From assembly GCA_002331565.1 (NCBI GenBank), contig DCZC01000042.1, positions 1 through 7,353 on the forward strand: a DNA stretch of 7,353 nt, read 5' to 3'. This stretch comes from Gemmatimonas sp. UBA2094 (GTDB lineage Bacteria; Gemmatimonadota; Gemmatimonadetes; Gemmatimonadales; Gemmatimonadaceae). The notes beneath the pieces were generated by a model. That model worked only from the letters and a program-made list of their open reading frames with translations, had not been told where the DNA came from and made no database searches. Shown here piece by piece: positions 6,084-7,353 of this stretch (positions within the stretch are counted from its first letter, which is position 1; each line of letters begins with the position of its first letter). The position numbers and the translations under genes are program-made.

Positions 6084-7178
6084 ATGACCACAGTTACGCG
6101 TATCACCTCGCGAGCGTCCATCGCCATCGCCGCCGTGCTCACGGCGGCGATTGGTGTTTCTGCCGGTGCGCAGCCCGTCGCCGCCATCGCCACCGGGCAG
6201 CCGGCTCCTCGCATCACCCCGCTCGAAAGCCCGGCCTCCGCGCTCATTCAGGCGGTGCACGCAGTGAATCCGCTCGTGATCTGGGCGTCGGGACACAAGG
6301 GGCACGTGCTGCGCTCGCGCGACGGTGGGCGCATGTGGGAGCGCCTCGGGACACCGGTGGGAGACTCCCTGGAGTTCCGCGACGTGCACGGGGTGAACGC
6401 CGACACGGCGTGGATCCTCTCCACCGGTGAGGGCCCGAAGTCGCGTATCTATCGCACGACCAACGGCGGTGCGACGTGGACGCTGCAGTTCATCAACACC
6501 GACAGCGCCGCGTTCTACGACTGCCTGTCCTTCGGCAACAGCACCACGGGCATCGCCTACGGTGACGCGTCGCAGCGCCGCACGAACCTGCTGCGCACGG
6601 ATGATGCCGGTGACACGTGGCGCCTGCTCGCGCCAACGGCCGTGCCCGAGCCGCTGCCGGGCGAAGGGGCCTTCGCGGCGAGTGGCCTGTGCGTCGTGCA
6701 CGCCGACGTGAACACGGTGTTCGTGGCCACGGGGGCGCCCGGCTCGCGCCTTTTTCGCAGCAAGGATGGCGGGCGGACCTGGATGGCGGAGAACACGCCA
6801 TTCGCCCGCGGCATCGCCTCGGGATTGTCCGGGCTGGCCTTCTCGTCACCCCAGCGCGGCATGGCCGTAGCAGGCGACATGAACCGGTTGCGCACCGACT
6901 CGGCGCAGGCCGTGGTGGGCATCACCACAGACGGCGGACGCACGTGGACGATGCGGCCGCGCCCGCCGCGTCCCGGGGCGCTCGCCGGCGTCGCCTGGGT
7001 CCCCGATGCCGGGCCCGGCGTCGCGGTTGCCGTGGGCTTCGGTGGCGCGTTCTACACGCTCGACGAGGGACGAAGCTGGCAGATCATCACCACCGACGTG
7101 ACCACCGGCGTGTCCGCCAGCGGCCGGTCGGTGTGGATCGGTGGCGCCAACGGAAAATTGTGGCGCGTGGAATTCTGA
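6084..7178 (+). CDS. Exported Asp-box (BNR / Ycf48-like) beta-propeller protein
   Basis: The 364-residue product begins at ATG 6084. It has a Sec signal peptide: basic MTTVTRITSR, hydrophobic ASIAIAAVLTAAIGVSAG, and a likely cut after AGA (residues 27-29) before QPV. The mature part carries six Asp-box turns of the S/T-x-D-x-G-x-x-W kind: SRDGGRMW (78-85), TTNGGATW (125-132), TDDAGDTW (172-179), SKDGGRTW (226-233), TTDGGRTW (281-288) and the degenerate TLDEGRSW (325-332), spaced about 44-55 residues apart, as expected for propeller blades. It ends with a last blade strand, IGGANGKLWRVEF. Relatives include the photosystem II assembly factor Ycf48 and sortilin-like propellers, but many bacterial members are uncharacterised, and no sialidase active-site set (RIP motif) is seen. 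Binding or scaffolding in the periplasm is the safest inference. The upstream in-frame GTG at 6057 lies inside the tRNA T arm and is rejected as a start. No Shine-Dalgarno sequence is possible outside the tRNA. Confidence 0.9.
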   Translation: MTTVTRITSRASIAIAAVLTAAIGVSAGAQPVAAIATGQPAPRITPLESPASALIQAVHAVNPLVIWASGHKGHVLRSRDGGRMWERLGTPVGDSLEFRDVHGVNADTAWILSTGEGPKSRIYRTTNGGATWTLQFINTDSAAFYDCLSFGNSTTGIAYGDASQRRTNLLRTDDAGDTWRLLAPTAVPEPLPGEGAFAASGLCVVHADVNTVFVATGAPGSRLFRSKDGGRTWMAENTPFARGIASGLSGLAFSSPQRGMAVAGDMNRLRTDSAQAVVGITTDGGRTWTMRPRPPRPGALAGVAWVPDAGPGVAVAVGFGGAFYTLDEGRSWQIITTDVTTGVSASGRSVWIGGANGKLWRVEF

Positions 7179-7210
7179 TCGTGGCCTGTCGAATTCCCCG
7201 CTCACCGCCA

Positions 7211-7240
7211 TTGCCTCCCCGATGCGCCCCCGACTACATT
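7211..7240 (+). promoter_or_regulatory. Candidate sigma-70-type promoter upstream of the second tRNA-Ser
   Basis: TTGCCT (7211-7216) and TACATT (7235-7240) are separated by 18 bases; each matches four of six consensus positions. This is the best-formed promoter pair in the window. Transcription would begin near 7247, leaving about 80 bases before the tRNA start at 7330. Confidence 0.45.
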
Positions 7241-7282
7241 TCCGCTCCGTCGTGGTTCCTCAGAGCCGAGGCGGCACGGAAT

Positions 7283-7298
7283 GCGCAATGCGTTGCGC
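7283..7298. repeat. Inverted repeat in the spacer before the second tRNA-Ser
   Basis: GCGCAA (7283-7288) and TTGCGC (7293-7298) form a perfect 6-bp stem with the loop TGCG. There is no T tract, so it is not a standard terminator for the Asp-box gene, whose stop is about 105 bases upstream. It may be a leader structure in the tRNA precursor. Confidence 0.4.
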
Positions 7299-7329
7299 TG
7301 CAACGGGTTGAACGTGTTCCAGCAGGTCA

Positions 7330-7353
7330 GGAGAGATGGCCGAGAGGCTGAAG
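7330..7353 (+). tRNA. tRNA-Ser, 5' part only (cut by the window end)
   Basis: GGAGAGA (7330-7336) followed by TGGCCGAGAGGCTGAAG is the acceptor 5' strand and D arm of a bacterial serine tRNA. The sequence closely parallels the start of the complete tRNA-Ser at 5995 (GGGGAGATGGTCGAGTGG) but differs in the acceptor stem and D loop, so it is a different isoacceptor rather than a copy. The anticodon is beyond the window. Confidence 0.85.

Noticed and set aside
4779..6701. Open frame of about 640 codons on the minus strand
   Set aside because: It runs antisense through the aldo/keto reductase, the tRNA-Ser and much of the Asp-box gene and overlaps the BI-1 start. Its product is low-complexity Arg/Gly/Ala/His-rich with no domain. 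GC-rich coding DNA makes such shadow frames.
6084..7178. Asp-box protein as an active sialidase
   Set aside because: The Asp-box turns are structural and occur in many propellers. The arginine triad and the RIP motif of sialidases are not evident.
5995..7353. Mobile island inserted at a tRNA gene
   Set aside because: There is no integrase, no repeat of the tRNA 3' end downstream and no shift in base composition; the gene between the tRNAs looks like its neighbours.
1..7353. CRISPR array, insertion sequence, phage or toxin-antitoxin system
   Set aside because: No spaced direct-repeat array, transposase-like protein, terminal inverted repeats, phage structural protein or small paired ORFs with ribosome binding sites were seen.

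Overview
The window is very GC-rich and reads like the chromosome of a free-living Gram-negative-type bacterium with an outer envelope and heavy protein export. The gene content fits Gemmatimonadota (Gemmatimonas-like) best: a GT117/DUF2723 membrane protein, a BaxI_1-type Bax-inhibitor-1 protein, a Tat-exported aldo/keto reductase, an exported amidohydrolase with a CPxGTxEVRP-type N-terminus, and an exported Asp-box (BNR/Ycf48-like) protein. This assignment is recognition from protein sequence style, not a database search.

Layout from left to right. (1) Positions 1-104, minus strand: the 5' end of a gene whose product starts with a Tat-like signal. (2) 105-366: a divergent intergenic region with a hairpin and an 18-bp palindrome. 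(3) 367-2700, plus: a 777-residue polytopic GT117/DUF2723 glycosyltransferase-type protein. (4) 2732-2782: a terminator-like hairpin. (5) 2808-4010, plus: a secreted metal-dependent amidohydrolase read from a GTG start. (6) 4032-4108: two strong hairpins between convergent genes. (7) 4111-4860, minus: a 249-residue BI-1 family membrane protein. (8) 4861-4952: a compact divergent promoter region. (9) 4953-5912, plus: an aldo/keto reductase with a twin-arginine signal and an apparently leaderless start. (10) 5995-6081, plus: a complete tRNA-Ser(UGA). (11) 6084-7178, plus: an exported Asp-box propeller protein whose ATG lies two bases past the tRNA. (12) 7330-7353, plus: the first 24 bases of a second tRNA-Ser, cut by the window end.

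The genes do not form one pathway. Most protein genes are separated by their own hairpins or sit divergently or convergently, so they look like separate transcription units. What they share is location: four of the six predicted proteins carry an export signal (two Tat-like, two Sec-like) and the other two are integral membrane proteins, so this is an envelope-directed neighbourhood. The exception to independent transcription is the tRNA-Ser/Asp-box pair, which is so tight that the mRNA start must be set by tRNA transcription or 3' processing. I see no transposase, integrase, CRISPR array, phage gene or toxin-antitoxin pair. This is mainly an ordinary chromosomal region, with the tRNA-mRNA junction as the most unusual structure.
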